Positions 35,521 to 44,670 of a DNA stretch of 64,000 nucleotides are shown piece after piece (the first letter of the stretch is position 1; every line of letters starts with the position of its first letter). This DNA is from Nannocystis bainbridge. Its GTDB lineage: Bacteria; Myxococcota_A; Polyangia; Nannocystales; Nannocystaceae. Position numbers and translations under genes: made by a program. The stretch is from positions 1,237,724 to 1,301,723 of the forward strand of contig NZ_JAQNDL010000002.1 of NCBI RefSeq assembly GCF_028368995.1. Direction: 5' to 3'. A model generated the notes under the pieces. It was not told where the DNA came from, ran no database searches, and was given only the letters and a program-made list of their open reading frames with translations.

Positions 35521-38500
35521 ATGGTGAAGCCGCGCAAGACGGGCCTGAAGGCCCCTCCGCGGGTGCATGCGGGCGAGAGCGTGCCGGCGGTCGAGGCCGA
35601 TGCGCCCGAGCCGACGGCGGAGGCGCCGGAGGCCGAACCCGACGAGCTTGCACAGGCCGAGGTCGACGCCGCGGAGGACGTGACGGACGAGGATGCTTCT
35701 GCGGTGGCGCAGGAGGGACCCGTCGAGGACGCGGCAGAGGCAGGGGCGAGCGATGAAGCTGCGGAGGCCGGTGAGCCAGCCTCCGAGGAAGAGACGCGCG
35801 AGGCGCCGTCGCGCCCCGTCCGCCGCGGTCGCAAGGCTGCGCGCAGCCAGAGCGCGGCCAGCGAGGCGACCGCGGATAGCGAGCCACCGCGGAAGGGCCG
35901 GCGGGGCCGCAAGGACCGAGCGAGCGCGGGCGATGGGATCGTCGGCGAAGACAGCGAGGTCGAAGCGGGGTCGACTGCACCCGCTAGCGGGCCGGACGAG
36001 GGCGAGGGCAGCGACGAGAAACGTGCAACGGTCGAGGGATCGGAGCTGGCCGATGAGACAGGTGCTTCTGGATCTGGCGAGGGGCGAGCGCTAGACGCTG
36101 ACGACGCGTCAGCCGTGGTCTCGGGTGATGCGTCGCGGGCGACCGAGGAGGCAGCCGCTTCGCAAGGGAGCGAGGGCAGTGGTTCGTCCGATTCGCAGGT
36201 GTCCGAAGGGACAGATTCCCCGGGCGCCGGCGACGATGCCCGGGTGGAGGATCCTTCGGGCGCAACGGGTGAGGCTGCGGCCGAGCTGGCCGAAGGAGCA
36301 GGTCCGGAGGATGCGATCGCGGCGGCGCTGGCTGCCGCCTCGACGCCGCGGGCCGCCACCCCGGGGGTGGTGCTCAGCGACGAGCTGCCGATCGACCCCG
36401 ACGACGACCTGCGCGGGATCGAGGGCGAGGCATCGGCGCGGCTGGTGTCGATCCTCGAGAGCCTGCTGTTCTCGGCGGCCAAGCCGTTGTCGGTGAAGGA
36501 CCTGCGCAAGGTGCTGCAGGAGACCAGCCAGCGGCAGATCCAGCTGGCGCTGCGTCACCTGCTGGACGTGACGAGCTCGCGCGGGGTGGTGCTCGCGCAG
36601 GTCGCGGGCGGGTTCCAGTTCCGCACCCACCCGGAGAACGCGGTGTGGGTGCAGAAGATGCTGCAGGCGAAGCCGGCGAAGCTGAGCCGCACGCAGATCG
36701 AGACGCTGGCGATCGTGGCTTACCGACAGCCGGTGACTCGTCCGGAGATCGATGACATCCGCGGGGTCGACAGCGGCGCGGTGTTGAAGTCGTTGCTCGA
36801 GCGCGAGCTGATCCAGATCGTCGGCAAGAAGGACGAGCCGGGGCGCCCGCTGCTGTACGGGACGACCGTGCGGTTCCTCGAGTTCTTCAATCTCCGTGGG
36901 CTGCGCGACCTGCCGACGCTGCGAGACTTCCGTGATCTGTCCGAGGAATCCAAGGCGACCGTGCGCGAGCGCCTCGGTGACTTGCAGATCGCAGAGGCGC
37001 TGGGTCAGGAGGTGCTGGGGTTCGCCGGTGCCGAAGGAAAGGTCCCAGAGGACATGACCCCGGGGACAGGTGCGGAGGTGCCGGGGGGCGCGGCCGGGGA
37101 AGGTGCGGGCGGCGAAGCGTCGAGCACGGGCGCGTCGCAGCTTGAAGATGCGAGCCCGCAGTCTGCGGAGACGGGCGAGGACGGAGGCGTCGTTGCCTCA
37201 GGCGAGCAGGCGGAAGACGCGGCGAGCGGTGAGGCGGCGAGCGCCGGTACGGGCGAAGCCGCGGATGATGCAGGCAGCGCGAGTCGCTCCCACGACCTGA
37301 GCCCAGCGGATGCGGACGAAACCGCAGGAGCGCGTGGCTCGGGAGAACAGCGTCCGCCCGACGATACGGATGGTGTGGGCACGGTCGGCGATGCGGATGA
37401 CGCGGGGGCGACCCGTGACGCGCGGGACGCCGTTACGGTGGATGAGGCCGACGACGCGGCGGCGACGGGGGACTCGGAGAGCCTCGGCACGGTCGTCGAT
37501 GCGGATGAGGCGGGAGAGCCGGAGGACTCGCGGGCTCAGAATGCGATCGACGACGAGCACGCGACGAGTCACCCGGACTCGGAGGACGAGTCCGGTGGCG
37601 ACGCGGAGGACGCGGGCGAGTCGGATAACTCGGGGGAGCCCGGTACGATTGACGCTGTGAGCGACGCTCGCGCGGCGAGGGACCCGGACTCGGAGGACGA
37701 GTCTGGTGGCGACGCGGCGAGTGAGGCGGCCTCGAGGCCGGACTCGGAAGACGCGTCTGGCGAAGCGGATGCGGTGAGTGACTCGGTCTCGGAGGATGCC
37801 GCCGGCGGTGACGCGGACGCGGCGGACGAGTCGGAGCTCGAGACTGCGGACGACGCGGACGTGGCGAGCGGCTCGGAGAGCGAGCCCGCGGACGACGCGG
37901 AGACGGCGAGCGGCTCGGACGATGAGCCGGCGGACGACGCGGAGGCGGCGAGCGGCTCGGACGACGAGTCTGCCGACGACGCGGACGTGGCGAGCGACTC
38001 GGAAGTCGAGACCACGGGCGACGCGGACGTGGCGGGCGACTCGGAAGTCGAGACTACAGACGACGCGGACGTGGCGAGCGACTCTGACGACGGCGCTGAG
38101 GACGACGGCGTGACGAGCGAATCAGCCGCGGACGACGCTGATCCAGACGACGCGGCTGCGCGAGTGGATGGCGATCGGAAAGAAGCCCCCGAGTCGGGCG
38201 ACGACACGCATGGCGGTTCCGGCTCCGCGGAAGAGGGAGAAGGACCGGGACTGAACCGCGACGACGCCCTTGAAGCCGCGCCCAGCGACGACGAGGAGGA
38301 GACCGCTGCGATCACCGATCGGCGGGTCGAGCTCGACGATGAATTCGTGACGCGAGTGGACGCCGACGAGCTCAGCGAACATGATCCTGAGGACATGTCA
38401 GGGGATGCCGCGTCGGAGCAGGACGAGGACGCGAGCGCCAGCAAGCCGGCGGATCGCGCCGAACAAGATGACGAGGACGGTGAGCACGGGCTCGCCGACG

Positions 38501-38622
38501 AGGACGGCGAGCGTGAGCTCGCCGACGAGGGCTCCGAGGAGCGCGAGGCATTCGACGGGGCGGTCACGCCTCGTCGGAAGCCGCGCGAGCCGGGGGCCGA
38601 GGATGAAGATGCCGAGAATTGA
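35521..38622 (+). CDS. scpB: Segregation and condensation protein B with long acidic extensions
   Basis: A 1033-residue protein whose ScpB core is only about residues 298-490: RLVSILESLLFSAAKPLSVKDLRKVL, SRTQIETLAIVAYRQPVTRPEIDDIRGVDS and RPLLYGTTVRFLEFFNL mark the two winged helices. It is flanked by about 297 N-terminal and 540 C-terminal residues dominated by Glu, Asp, Ala, Ser and Gly. The C-terminal part has loose repeats such as SGSDDEPADDAE. A few 14-bp repeat hairpins are read through (near 36196, 37043 and 38380). ScpB is normally about 200 residues, so the extensions are exceptional, and they parallel those in scpA and the next gene. Confidence 0.9.
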   Translation: MVKPRKTGLKAPPRVHAGESVPAVEADAPEPTAEAPEAEPDELAQAEVDAAEDVTDEDASAVAQEGPVEDAAEAGASDEAAEAGEPASEEETREAPSRPVRRGRKAARSQSAASEATADSEPPRKGRRGRKDRASAGDGIVGEDSEVEAGSTAPASGPDEGEGSDEKRATVEGSELADETGASGSGEGRALDADDASAVVSGDASRATEEAAASQGSEGSGSSDSQVSEGTDSPGAGDDARVEDPSGATGEAAAELAEGAGPEDAIAAALAAASTPRAATPGVVLSDELPIDPDDDLRGIEGEASARLVSILESLLFSAAKPLSVKDLRKVLQETSQRQIQLALRHLLDVTSSRGVVLAQVAGGFQFRTHPENAVWVQKMLQAKPAKLSRTQIETLAIVAYRQPVTRPEIDDIRGVDSGAVLKSLLERELIQIVGKKDEPGRPLLYGTTVRFLEFFNLRGLRDLPTLRDFRDLSEESKATVRERLGDLQIAEALGQEVLGFAGAEGKVPEDMTPGTGAEVPGGAAGEGAGGEASSTGASQLEDASPQSAETGEDGGVVASGEQAEDAASGEAASAGTGEAADDAGSASRSHDLSPADADETAGARGSGEQRPPDDTDGVGTVGDADDAGATRDARDAVTVDEADDAAATGDSESLGTVVDADEAGEPEDSRAQNAIDDEHATSHPDSEDESGGDAEDAGESDNSGEPGTIDAVSDARAARDPDSEDESGGDAASEAASRPDSEDASGEADAVSDSVSEDAAGGDADAADESELETADDADVASGSESEPADDAETASGSDDEPADDAEAASGSDDESADDADVASDSEVETTGDADVAGDSEVETTDDADVASDSDDGAEDDGVTSESAADDADPDDAAARVDGDRKEAPESGDDTHGGSGSAEEGEGPGLNRDDALEAAPSDDEEETAAITDRRVELDDEFVTRVDADELSEHDPEDMSGDAASEQDEDASASKPADRAEQDDEDGEHGLADEDGERELADEGSEEREAFDGAVTPRRKPREPGAEDEDAEN

Positions 38623-38652
38623 GCCGCGAGGCGGCGCGAAGGAGCAGCGAGC

Positions 38653-40707
38653 ATGAAGCGAACGACCAACCAGGGCAGGGCCAGTGGAACGAAGGCCGCC
38701 GCGCGGTCGCAGGGCGCCCGAAATCAGGGCAAGCCACAAAGCCGCCGAGACGCGGCAGGGGCCGAGCGACCCGCGGGCAAGGGCGGCGCGGGACGAGCTC
38801 GTCCCGCCGGAGCCGCAGGGCGCGGGCGTGCCGGGGGCGAGACCCGAGGCGGCGCAGGTCCAGCAGGGCGAGACAGGCCGGGGCGCCGGGGTGCCGAGGG
38901 CGCGGAGACCGACGGCGCGTCGGCTGGCCGCAAGGGCAGGTCCGATGCGCCAGGTCGTGGCGAGCATGTTCGAAAGGACATGTCCCGTGGCACAGGCGCG
39001 CCGGGGCGCGGGCGCGGCGGCACGGCCGCGGGCGCCGACCGCGACGGCGGGACGCGGACCCGGGGCGGGCGTCCTGAGGAGACCGCGCAGCGGCGGGCTG
39101 TCCGCGGGGACAGGTCGGAGTCCGCGGGCCGGGCTGTCCGTGGGGACAGGTCGGAGTCCGCGGGCCGGGCTGTCCGTGGGGACAGGTCGGAGTCCGCAGG
39201 CAGGGCCGGCCGGGGGCAGTCCAAGGGGCAGGCCGTCCGTGGCAGCAGAGCGGAGCCCACGGGTCGCGCTGGCCGAAGGGACAGGACCGAGCCCACGGGG
39301 CGGGCTGGCCACAAGGAGTTTGCGGGGCGAGCTGCCCGCGGGAACAGGTCGGACTCGGCGGGTCGTCCTGGTCGTGGGGACAGGTCGAGCGCCGGCAGAG
39401 CCGCGCGCGAGGACCGGGACGACGCCGGGACGCATGAGGCTGTCCGTGGGGACAGGCCGGCGGCGCGCGGCGCGGCCCGCTCGGCCGGCCGCGAGTCGGC
39501 GGGTGACGGCGAGCGGGCAGTCCGCGGGCGCAAGCCTGAGGGTCGAGCCGCCGCGCGCGCAAACGGGGCGCCGCGCGGCGCCCTCCGCGGCCCGACCGGT
39601 CGGGCCGCGGCCCGCGGCGGTGCGGCTGCCCGTGGCGACGGGTCGCACGAGCGCACCGGCGCGGCCGGCGGTGCTTCCGGGAAGCCGAAGGCACCTGCCT
39701 CGAAGGCCAGCAAGGCTCGCGGCAAGGCGGCGGGCAGCGCGGCGCCACGCGGCCTGACGGACGCGGTGGGGCTGCGCCAGGCGGAGCGGACGGCGGCGGA
39801 GCGGACCGGGGCGAAGACCCGGGCGAAGAAGGGGATCGCGGCCGCGCCGGAGATCCTGCGGCCCCCGAAGTTGCGCCTGCAAAAGGCGCTGGCGGCGGCG
39901 GGCGTGACCTCGCGGCGCAAGGCCGAGGATCTGATCGAGGCCGGCGCGATCAAGGTCAACGGCAAGCGGGTCACCGAGCTGGGTTCGAAGGTCGATCCCG
40001 ATCGCGACGTGATCGAGGTCCGAGGCTCGCGCATTCAGCTGGAGAAGAAGGTCTACTTCCTGCTGAACAAGCCCGACGGGGTGGTGTGCTCGGCGGAGGG
40101 GCCGAAGGACAACGAGGGGCGGCCGACCGTGCTGTCGCTGTTCCCCGAGCTGCCGCAGCGGATCTACCCGGTCGGTCGCCTCGACTTTCACAGCCGCGGG
40201 GCGCTGATCCTGACCAATGACGGCGATCTCGCGGCGGCGTTGACCCACCCGCGGCACGAGATCCCGAAGACGTACCACGTGAAGTTCCAGGGCAAGCTCA
40301 CGGAGGACGAGCTCGGCACCCTGGCCAACGGGGTCACGCTCGAGGACGGGACGGTCACGCGCCCGGCGGCGGAGGTCAGCGTCATCAAGGACACCGCGAC
40401 CAACAGCTGGGTGCAGATCACCCTGCAGCAGGGCCTCAATCGCCAGCTGCGCCGCATGGGCGAGGCTATCGGCAGGCCGGTGCTGAAGCTGATCCGCGTC
40501 GCTATCGGCGGCCTCACGGCGGACGGACTGGCAGATGGTGAGTTTCGTCCGCTGACCCCGACCGAGGTCTACGACCTCATGGCGGCCGCTTCGCCGGCTG
40601 CGGCGCCCGCCGCCAAGGCCCGGGCCCAGGGCGGCGCCGGGGATTCACCCGCGAGCACGGGCGGCCGGGCGCGTTCCCGGCTTGCGCCGGGGAAGCGGGC
40701 GGGGTAG
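38653..40707 (+). CDS. rluB: RluB-type 23S rRNA pseudouridine synthase with basic extension
   Basis: A 684-residue protein. Residues about 400-645 are a typical RsuA/RluB enzyme: S4 domain LRLQKALAAAGVTSRRKAEDLIEAG, then VYFLLNKPDGVVCS, the catalytic-Asp motif VGRLDFHSRGALILTNDG, and GLNRQLRRMGEAIG. The first 400 residues are Arg/Gly/Ala-rich and disordered, the opposite charge to the ScpA/ScpB tails. They contain a 12-residue tandem repeat GDRSESAGRAVR whose DNA carries a CTGTCC-N4-GGACAG hairpin per unit. It starts at ATG 38653 with a GGAGC site and follows scpB by 30 nt. Confidence 0.9.
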   Translation: MKRTTNQGRASGTKAAARSQGARNQGKPQSRRDAAGAERPAGKGGAGRARPAGAAGRGRAGGETRGGAGPAGRDRPGRRGAEGAETDGASAGRKGRSDAPGRGEHVRKDMSRGTGAPGRGRGGTAAGADRDGGTRTRGGRPEETAQRRAVRGDRSESAGRAVRGDRSESAGRAVRGDRSESAGRAGRGQSKGQAVRGSRAEPTGRAGRRDRTEPTGRAGHKEFAGRAARGNRSDSAGRPGRGDRSSAGRAAREDRDDAGTHEAVRGDRPAARGAARSAGRESAGDGERAVRGRKPEGRAAARANGAPRGALRGPTGRAAARGGAAARGDGSHERTGAAGGASGKPKAPASKASKARGKAAGSAAPRGLTDAVGLRQAERTAAERTGAKTRAKKGIAAAPEILRPPKLRLQKALAAAGVTSRRKAEDLIEAGAIKVNGKRVTELGSKVDPDRDVIEVRGSRIQLEKKVYFLLNKPDGVVCSAEGPKDNEGRPTVLSLFPELPQRIYPVGRLDFHSRGALILTNDGDLAAALTHPRHEIPKTYHVKFQGKLTEDELGTLANGVTLEDGTVTRPAAEVSVIKDTATNSWVQITLQQGLNRQLRRMGEAIGRPVLKLIRVAIGGLTADGLADGEFRPLTPTEVYDLMAAASPAAAPAAKARAQGGAGDSPASTGGRARSRLAPGKRAG
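39085..39200. repeat. 36-bp tandem repeat with embedded hairpins in rluB
   Basis: Three consecutive 36-bp units each contain CTGTCCGTGGGGACAG (or CTGTCCGCGGGGACAG) and encode GDRSESAGRAVR. Further single hairpins follow to about 39460. Confidence 0.85.
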
Positions 40708-40772
40708 TGTCCGCGCCCGCTCGTCGTTCAGGACCCGCAGGGTCGTGAAGACAATTTCCGCCAGGACTTCGT

Positions 40773-41078
40773 ATGGCCAAGAACTCTCAAGTTTTGCGCG
40801 ACAAGAAGCGCGACAAGCTGATCAGCAAGTACGCCGCCCGCCGCAGCGACCTGCGCGACAAGCTCAAGGACCCGAACATCGACATCGAGGACAAGCTCAC
40901 GATTTCGGCTCAGCTCACCAAGCTGCCGCTGAACTCGTGCCCGACCCGCAAGACCCGACGCTGCATGCTGACGGGCCGCTCCAAGGCGGTCTATCGCAAG
41001 TTCGGCCTGTGCCGGAACATGCTCCGTGAGCTCGCCCTCAAGGGCGAACTGCCGGGCGTGACCAAGTCGAGCTGGTGA
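40773..41078 (+). CDS. rpsN: 30S ribosomal protein S14 (long, zinc-free type)
   Basis: A 101-residue S14 of the long type without the paired CxxC zinc knuckles of type Z S14. AKNSQVLRDKKRDKLISKYA starts it, and TGRSKAVYRKFGLCRNMLRELAL is the conserved RNA-binding end. Cys residues are present (SCPTRKTRRC, GLCRN) but not in ligand spacing. L31 type B follows 25 nt downstream. Zinc-independent S14/L31 pairs are commonly repressed by Zur in other bacteria, but I see no clear Zur box in the 65 nt upstream. Confidence 0.93.
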   Translation: MAKNSQVLRDKKRDKLISKYAARRSDLRDKLKDPNIDIEDKLTISAQLTKLPLNSCPTRKTRRCMLTGRSKAVYRKFGLCRNMLRELALKGELPGVTKSSW

Positions 41079-41103
41079 ACTTCTCGCCCGCCGCAGGAGA
41101 GTC

Positions 41104-41463
41104 ATGAAGTCCGGAATCCATCCCAGCTACCGCAAGGTCCTGTTCGTCGACGCCTCCTCGGGTGACGAGTGGGTGTCCTACTCGACGATGACCGGCGGCG
41201 ACTCGCGCGCCCACAAGGGCGAGGATCTCCCCGTCGTTCGCGTCGACATCTCGTCGTTCAGCCATCCGTTCTGGACTGGCCAATCGCGCGAGGTCGACAC
41301 CGAGGGCCGCATGGACCGCTTCCGTCGCCGCTACAACGTCAAGGGCGGCCCCTCGGCGGCTGCCGCGGCCAAGCCGGCCGCTGCAGCCCCCGCTCCGGCG
41401 CCCCTGAAGGCCGAGCCGGTCGTCGCCGCCGCCAAGCCGGCCGCGAAGGCGAAGAAGAAGTAA
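41104..41463 (+). CDS. rpmE2: 50S ribosomal protein L31 type B with Ala/Lys tail
   Basis: A 119-residue L31. The first 80 residues are type B (MKSGIHPSYRKVLFVDASSG, SSFSHPFWTG, GRMDRFRRRYN) and lack the CxxC zinc motif. The last 40 residues are an Ala/Pro/Lys extension absent from typical L31 proteins of 80-90 residues. AGGAGA sits 4 nt before the ATG. It is probably co-transcribed with rpsN. Confidence 0.92.
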   Translation: MKSGIHPSYRKVLFVDASSGDEWVSYSTMTGGDSRAHKGEDLPVVRVDISSFSHPFWTGQSREVDTEGRMDRFRRRYNVKGGPSAAAAAKPAAAAPAPAPLKAEPVVAAAKPAAKAKKK

Positions 41464-41503
41464 CTCCGTCGGACCTGCCCGGTCCGGCGACGTTCGAGCT
41501 TCA

Positions 41504-41546
41504 CGCGCGTCATGACCTCCGGGTCGTGATGCGCGTTCGCTTTGGG
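41504..41546 (+). terminator. Intrinsic terminator of the S14-L31 operon
   Basis: A 14-bp stem (CGCGCGTCATGACC with GGTCGTGATGCGCG, two G-T wobbles) and a short loop, followed by TTCGCTTT, lie 40 nt after the L31 stop. Confidence 0.65.
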
Positions 41547-41573
41547 TCGCTGCCAGGTCGTGGCCGCCGGTGC

Positions 41574-41697
41574 GCCGAGACCGTGCGGGGTTGACCGCGA
41601 GCCGAGGCTCGCGGCTCCATCGCCCGTCTCAAGGCCGAGACCGTGCCGGCTTTGACCGCGAGCCGAGGCTCGCAGGCTCATCGCCTGTCTCGAAGAC
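41574..41697. repeat. Tandem 60-bp duplication with inner palindromes
   Basis: Two near-identical copies of about 60 bp, starting GCCGAGACCGTGC and containing CGCGAGCCGAGGCTCGCGG-type palindromes, fill the gap between L31 and fabH. A repeat-family hairpin (CCTGTCCCGAAGGGCAGG) follows at 41731-41748. No gene lies in 41464-41763. Confidence 0.75.
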
Positions 41698-41763
41698 CAG
41701 GCGATCGTCGGCGCGGCGGCGAGGGCACGGGCCTGTCCCGAAGGGCAGGTCCCGGGTTCACGC

Positions 41764-42744
41764 TCAGACGCGCAGGACCTGGGCGGCCCAGGTGAAGCCG
41801 GTGCCGAACGCGGTCATCGCCACCAGGTCGCCGTCCTTCACGCGACCGGCGGTGCGAGCCTCGTCGAGCGCGACGGGGATCGTCGCGGCCGACATGTTGC
41901 CGTAGCGATCGACGATCGAGACCATCTTCGCCGGGGCGATCGCGGTGCGGGCCCGCGTGGCCTCCATGATGCGCGTGTTGGCCTGGTGCGGGATGAGCAG
42001 CGAGACCTCCTCGGGGGTCACGCCGGCGCGCTTCAGGGCCTCGATGGCGCCCTCGCTCATGGCGGTGACGGCGTGCTTGAACACGGTGTTGCCCTCCATG
42101 TGCACCGTGTGGGCCCGGGCCGCGACGCTCTCGGCGCTGGCGGGCTGACGCGAGCCACCGGCGGGCTGGTAGAGCACGCGAGCGAGGGTGCCGTCGGCGC
42201 CCCAGGCCGAGCCGAGCAGGCCGCGATCTTCGTCGCAGGCCGTGAGGATGGCCGCGCCGGCGCCGTCGCCGAACAACACGCAGGTGCTGCGGTCCTCCCA
42301 GTTGACGACCCTGCTCATCACCTCGGCGCCGATGACCGCGGCCGTGCGTGCGCCTCCGCCGGCGATCAGGCTGGCCGCGAGCTCCATGCCGTACAGCCAG
42401 CCGGAGCAGCCGGCGCTGACGTCGAAGGCCGCAGGGCCGCGCAGGCCGAGCTTGTGCTGCACCCAGCAGGCGGTCGACGGGAACAGCGTGTCCGGGGTCG
42501 AGGTGGCGACGATGAGGACGTCGATCGCGCCCGGATCGAGGCCCGCGGAGCCGCACGCCGACAACAACGCCTCGGCGGCGAGGTCGGAGGTGGCGACTTC
42601 GGGGGCCGCGATTCGACGCTCACGAATTCCGGTCCGCTCGACGATCCACTGGTCGGTGGTGTCGATCATCGTCTCGAGCTCGGCGTTCGTCAGCACTCGC
42701 GGCGGCAAGGCGCGCGCAGTGGCGAGGATCTTGAACCGGCGCAT
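41764..42744 (-). CDS. fabH: 3-oxoacyl-ACP synthase III (KAS III)
   Basis: A 326-residue thiolase-fold enzyme starting fatty acid synthesis by condensing an acyl-CoA with malonyl-ACP. The catalytic triad is Cys113 (SAGCSGW), His253 (IPHQAN) and Asn283 (YGNMSAA). N-terminal DTTDQWIVERTGIRERR is the KAS III signature, and FGTGFTWAAQVLRV the end. It is alone on the minus strand, convergent with L31 and divergent from the TPR lipoprotein. It is not in a fab cluster, so it may be a dedicated starter enzyme, for example for branched chains. Confidence 0.93.
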   Translation of the reverse strand: MRRFKILATARALPPRVLTNAELETMIDTTDQWIVERTGIRERRIAAPEVATSDLAAEALLSACGSAGLDPGAIDVLIVATSTPDTLFPSTACWVQHKLGLRGPAAFDVSAGCSGWLYGMELAASLIAGGGARTAAVIGAEVMSRVVNWEDRSTCVLFGDGAGAAILTACDEDRGLLGSAWGADGTLARVLYQPAGGSRQPASAESVAARAHTVHMEGNTVFKHAVTAMSEGAIEALKRAGVTPEEVSLLIPHQANTRIMEATRARTAIAPAKMVSIVDRYGNMSAATIPVALDEARTAGRVKDGDLVAMTAFGTGFTWAAQVLRV

Positions 42745-42873
42745 GCGTCACCTGCTAGCTCACCCTGCGACTGCACGGCAATCAAAAGGGATGTGCGGCA
42801 GCGCCGGCCGTGGAGCGATGGAGCCAACACACGCGGTTTTGTAGGCAATTGCCGGGAGATGGCTCGGGGCTGG

Positions 42874-42879
42874 TAGACT
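42874..42879 (+). promoter_or_regulatory. Candidate -10 of the TPR lipoprotein gene
   Basis: TAGACT is followed 27 nt later by the ATG at 42907. Transcription would start near 42887, giving a leader of about 20 nt, unlike the leaderless cases. Confidence 0.4.
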
Positions 42880-42906
42880 GGCGGGGCCATTTTGCCCCTC
42901 GCCCGT

Positions 42907-44598
42907 ATGCGCTCTTCTCTCTCTGTTTGCGCACTCCTCCTGGCGGCCTCGACCCTGTTCGCCTGCGCCTCGTCGCTCGACAAGGGCCGCGTCGCACGCA
43001 ACGCCCACGACGACGTCAAGGCCGAGCAGTACCTCCGCAAGTCGATGGCGAGCGATCCCGAGGACCGCGCGGCCGCCCAGAAAGAATTGGCGTCGCTCAA
43101 GTTCGCCCAGGCGCAGGCCAAGGCCAAGCAAGATCCCGCGGCCGCCGAGGCGCTGGTGCGCGAGAGCTTGACGCTGGCCCCGGGCGACGAGAAGGCCGTC
43201 GATCTCCTCGGCCGCGTCGTCCACGCGCAGGGCCGCCTCGACGAGGCGATCAAGATCCTCGGCGAGGGCGACGGCAAGTCCTGCGACATGTGCAAGCGCT
43301 ACCTCTCGGTGCTGCTGCTCGAGCGGGCCGGCAAGCGCGAGGCGGCCAAGGACTTCGAGGGCGCGCGCGCCGACTACTCGCGGGCGACGGAGCTCATCCC
43401 CGACGCGATGACGGCGCTGGCGGTCGCGCGCAGCAGCGAGCAGCTCGGCGATCTCGAGGGCATGACGCGGGCCATCGAGATGGCGGTGCCGCTGATCCGC
43501 CCCGACGACACCGCGGCGCAGACGGAATTCCTCGGCTTCCGCGAGCGGACCGTGATGGCCGCGGCCGGCCGCGGGGACGTCGCCACCTGCGATCGCTGGC
43601 TCGCCTTCTTCCCGGCGGGCGCCGGCGGCGACGGTTGGTACGTGTTGCAGCTGCGCGTCGCGCAGGAGCTGTACCGCCAGAAGAAGATCGACGTCGCCGT
43701 CACGCGCGCGCGGACGATGCTCGGTTCGACGCACACCGACACGCTGCCGGCCAACCGCAAGGCCGAGTTCCAGCGCTTCCTGGCCGACATCTATCGCCTG
43801 CAGGGCGTCGGTTATCTGCGCGAGGGCAAGCTCGCCGAGGCCGACGACAACTTCCGCCTGGCGATGGAGTTTTTGCCGGGCGACGACAAGATCAAGCTGC
43901 TGCGGGCGCTGGCGATCGGCGGCAACCACGAGATCGGCAAGGCGATCCAGGTCGTCAACGCGCTGCCGAAGGACACCAAGGGGCACGCCGAGGTGCTGGC
44001 GATCCTCGAGAGCATGCAGGTCGCCGATCGCCTGGCCGACGGCGACGTCGACGGGGCGAAGGCCGCGCTCGCGCGCGCGCAGGCGGCCAGCGCGGAGACG
44101 CCCGAGGTCCACGTGGCGATGGCGGAGATGCTGGTCATCACGCCGGCGGCGGGCGTCAACAAGGGCATCGTCCGTCAGCTCAAGAAGAGCGGGATCGTCA
44201 AGTACCCCAACGACGAGGTCAACCGCTACGGCGAGGCGCTGTCGGAGCTGGCGTGGGCGCGCGAACAAGCGCGCGGGCTCGGCGAGGGCTACCTGTTTCG
44301 CGGGCCCGGGATCGACGCGCGCATGGCCAACCTCGACCGTCAGCTGCGAGCCTTTTACCCGTTCCCGGTCGAGTTCAACGCCGACAGCACCGCCATCCTG
44401 AAGATCCGCTTCAAGAGCGGCGCGTCCGGCGAGGTCGGGGTCAAGACCGACAGCGGGGAGCAGACGGTGCGGGTCCCTGCGGGCAGCGAGGGCGCCGAGG
44501 TCATCGTGCGCGACCCGGGCCTGACGTACTTCCGCATCAACGGGAAGGTCTCCAGCTTCGTCACCGAGCCCTACACCCGGGTGACGATCGACCTGTGA
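42907..44598 (+). CDS. TPR-repeat lipoprotein
   Basis: A 563-residue predicted lipoprotein: signal peptide with lipobox LFAC (Cys20), then helical pairs characteristic of tetratricopeptide repeats (for example VRESLTLAPGDEKAVDLLGRV, ADDNFRLAMEFLPGDDKIKL). A small beta domain closes the protein (VEFNADSTAILKIRFKSGASGE). It is probably outer-membrane or periplasmic, mediating protein contacts. The start is set by the signal peptide; a TTG at 42892 is in frame but unlikely. The kinase-FHA gene follows after 72 nt with its own promoter. Confidence 0.75.
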   Translation: MRSSLSVCALLLAASTLFACASSLDKGRVARNAHDDVKAEQYLRKSMASDPEDRAAAQKELASLKFAQAQAKAKQDPAAAEALVRESLTLAPGDEKAVDLLGRVVHAQGRLDEAIKILGEGDGKSCDMCKRYLSVLLLERAGKREAAKDFEGARADYSRATELIPDAMTALAVARSSEQLGDLEGMTRAIEMAVPLIRPDDTAAQTEFLGFRERTVMAAAGRGDVATCDRWLAFFPAGAGGDGWYVLQLRVAQELYRQKKIDVAVTRARTMLGSTHTDTLPANRKAEFQRFLADIYRLQGVGYLREGKLAEADDNFRLAMEFLPGDDKIKLLRALAIGGNHEIGKAIQVVNALPKDTKGHAEVLAILESMQVADRLADGDVDGAKAALARAQAASAETPEVHVAMAEMLVITPAAGVNKGIVRQLKKSGIVKYPNDEVNRYGEALSELAWAREQARGLGEGYLFRGPGIDARMANLDRQLRAFYPFPVEFNADSTAILKIRFKSGASGEVGVKTDSGEQTVRVPAGSEGAEVIVRDPGLTYFRINGKVSSFVTEPYTRVTIDL

Positions 44599-44657
44599 CG
44601 GCGACGCTGCTGAGCTCGCCGGATTTCGATCGCCGCTGCACGACGCGCCGGGCCTGA

Positions 44658-44663
44658 TAGACT
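44658..44663 (+). promoter_or_regulatory. -10 element of the kinase gene (leaderless)
   Basis: TAGACT ends 7 nt before the ATG at 44671, the same geometry as TATACT before the chemosensory operon. Confidence 0.6.
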
Positions 44664-44670
44664 CGCGGCG

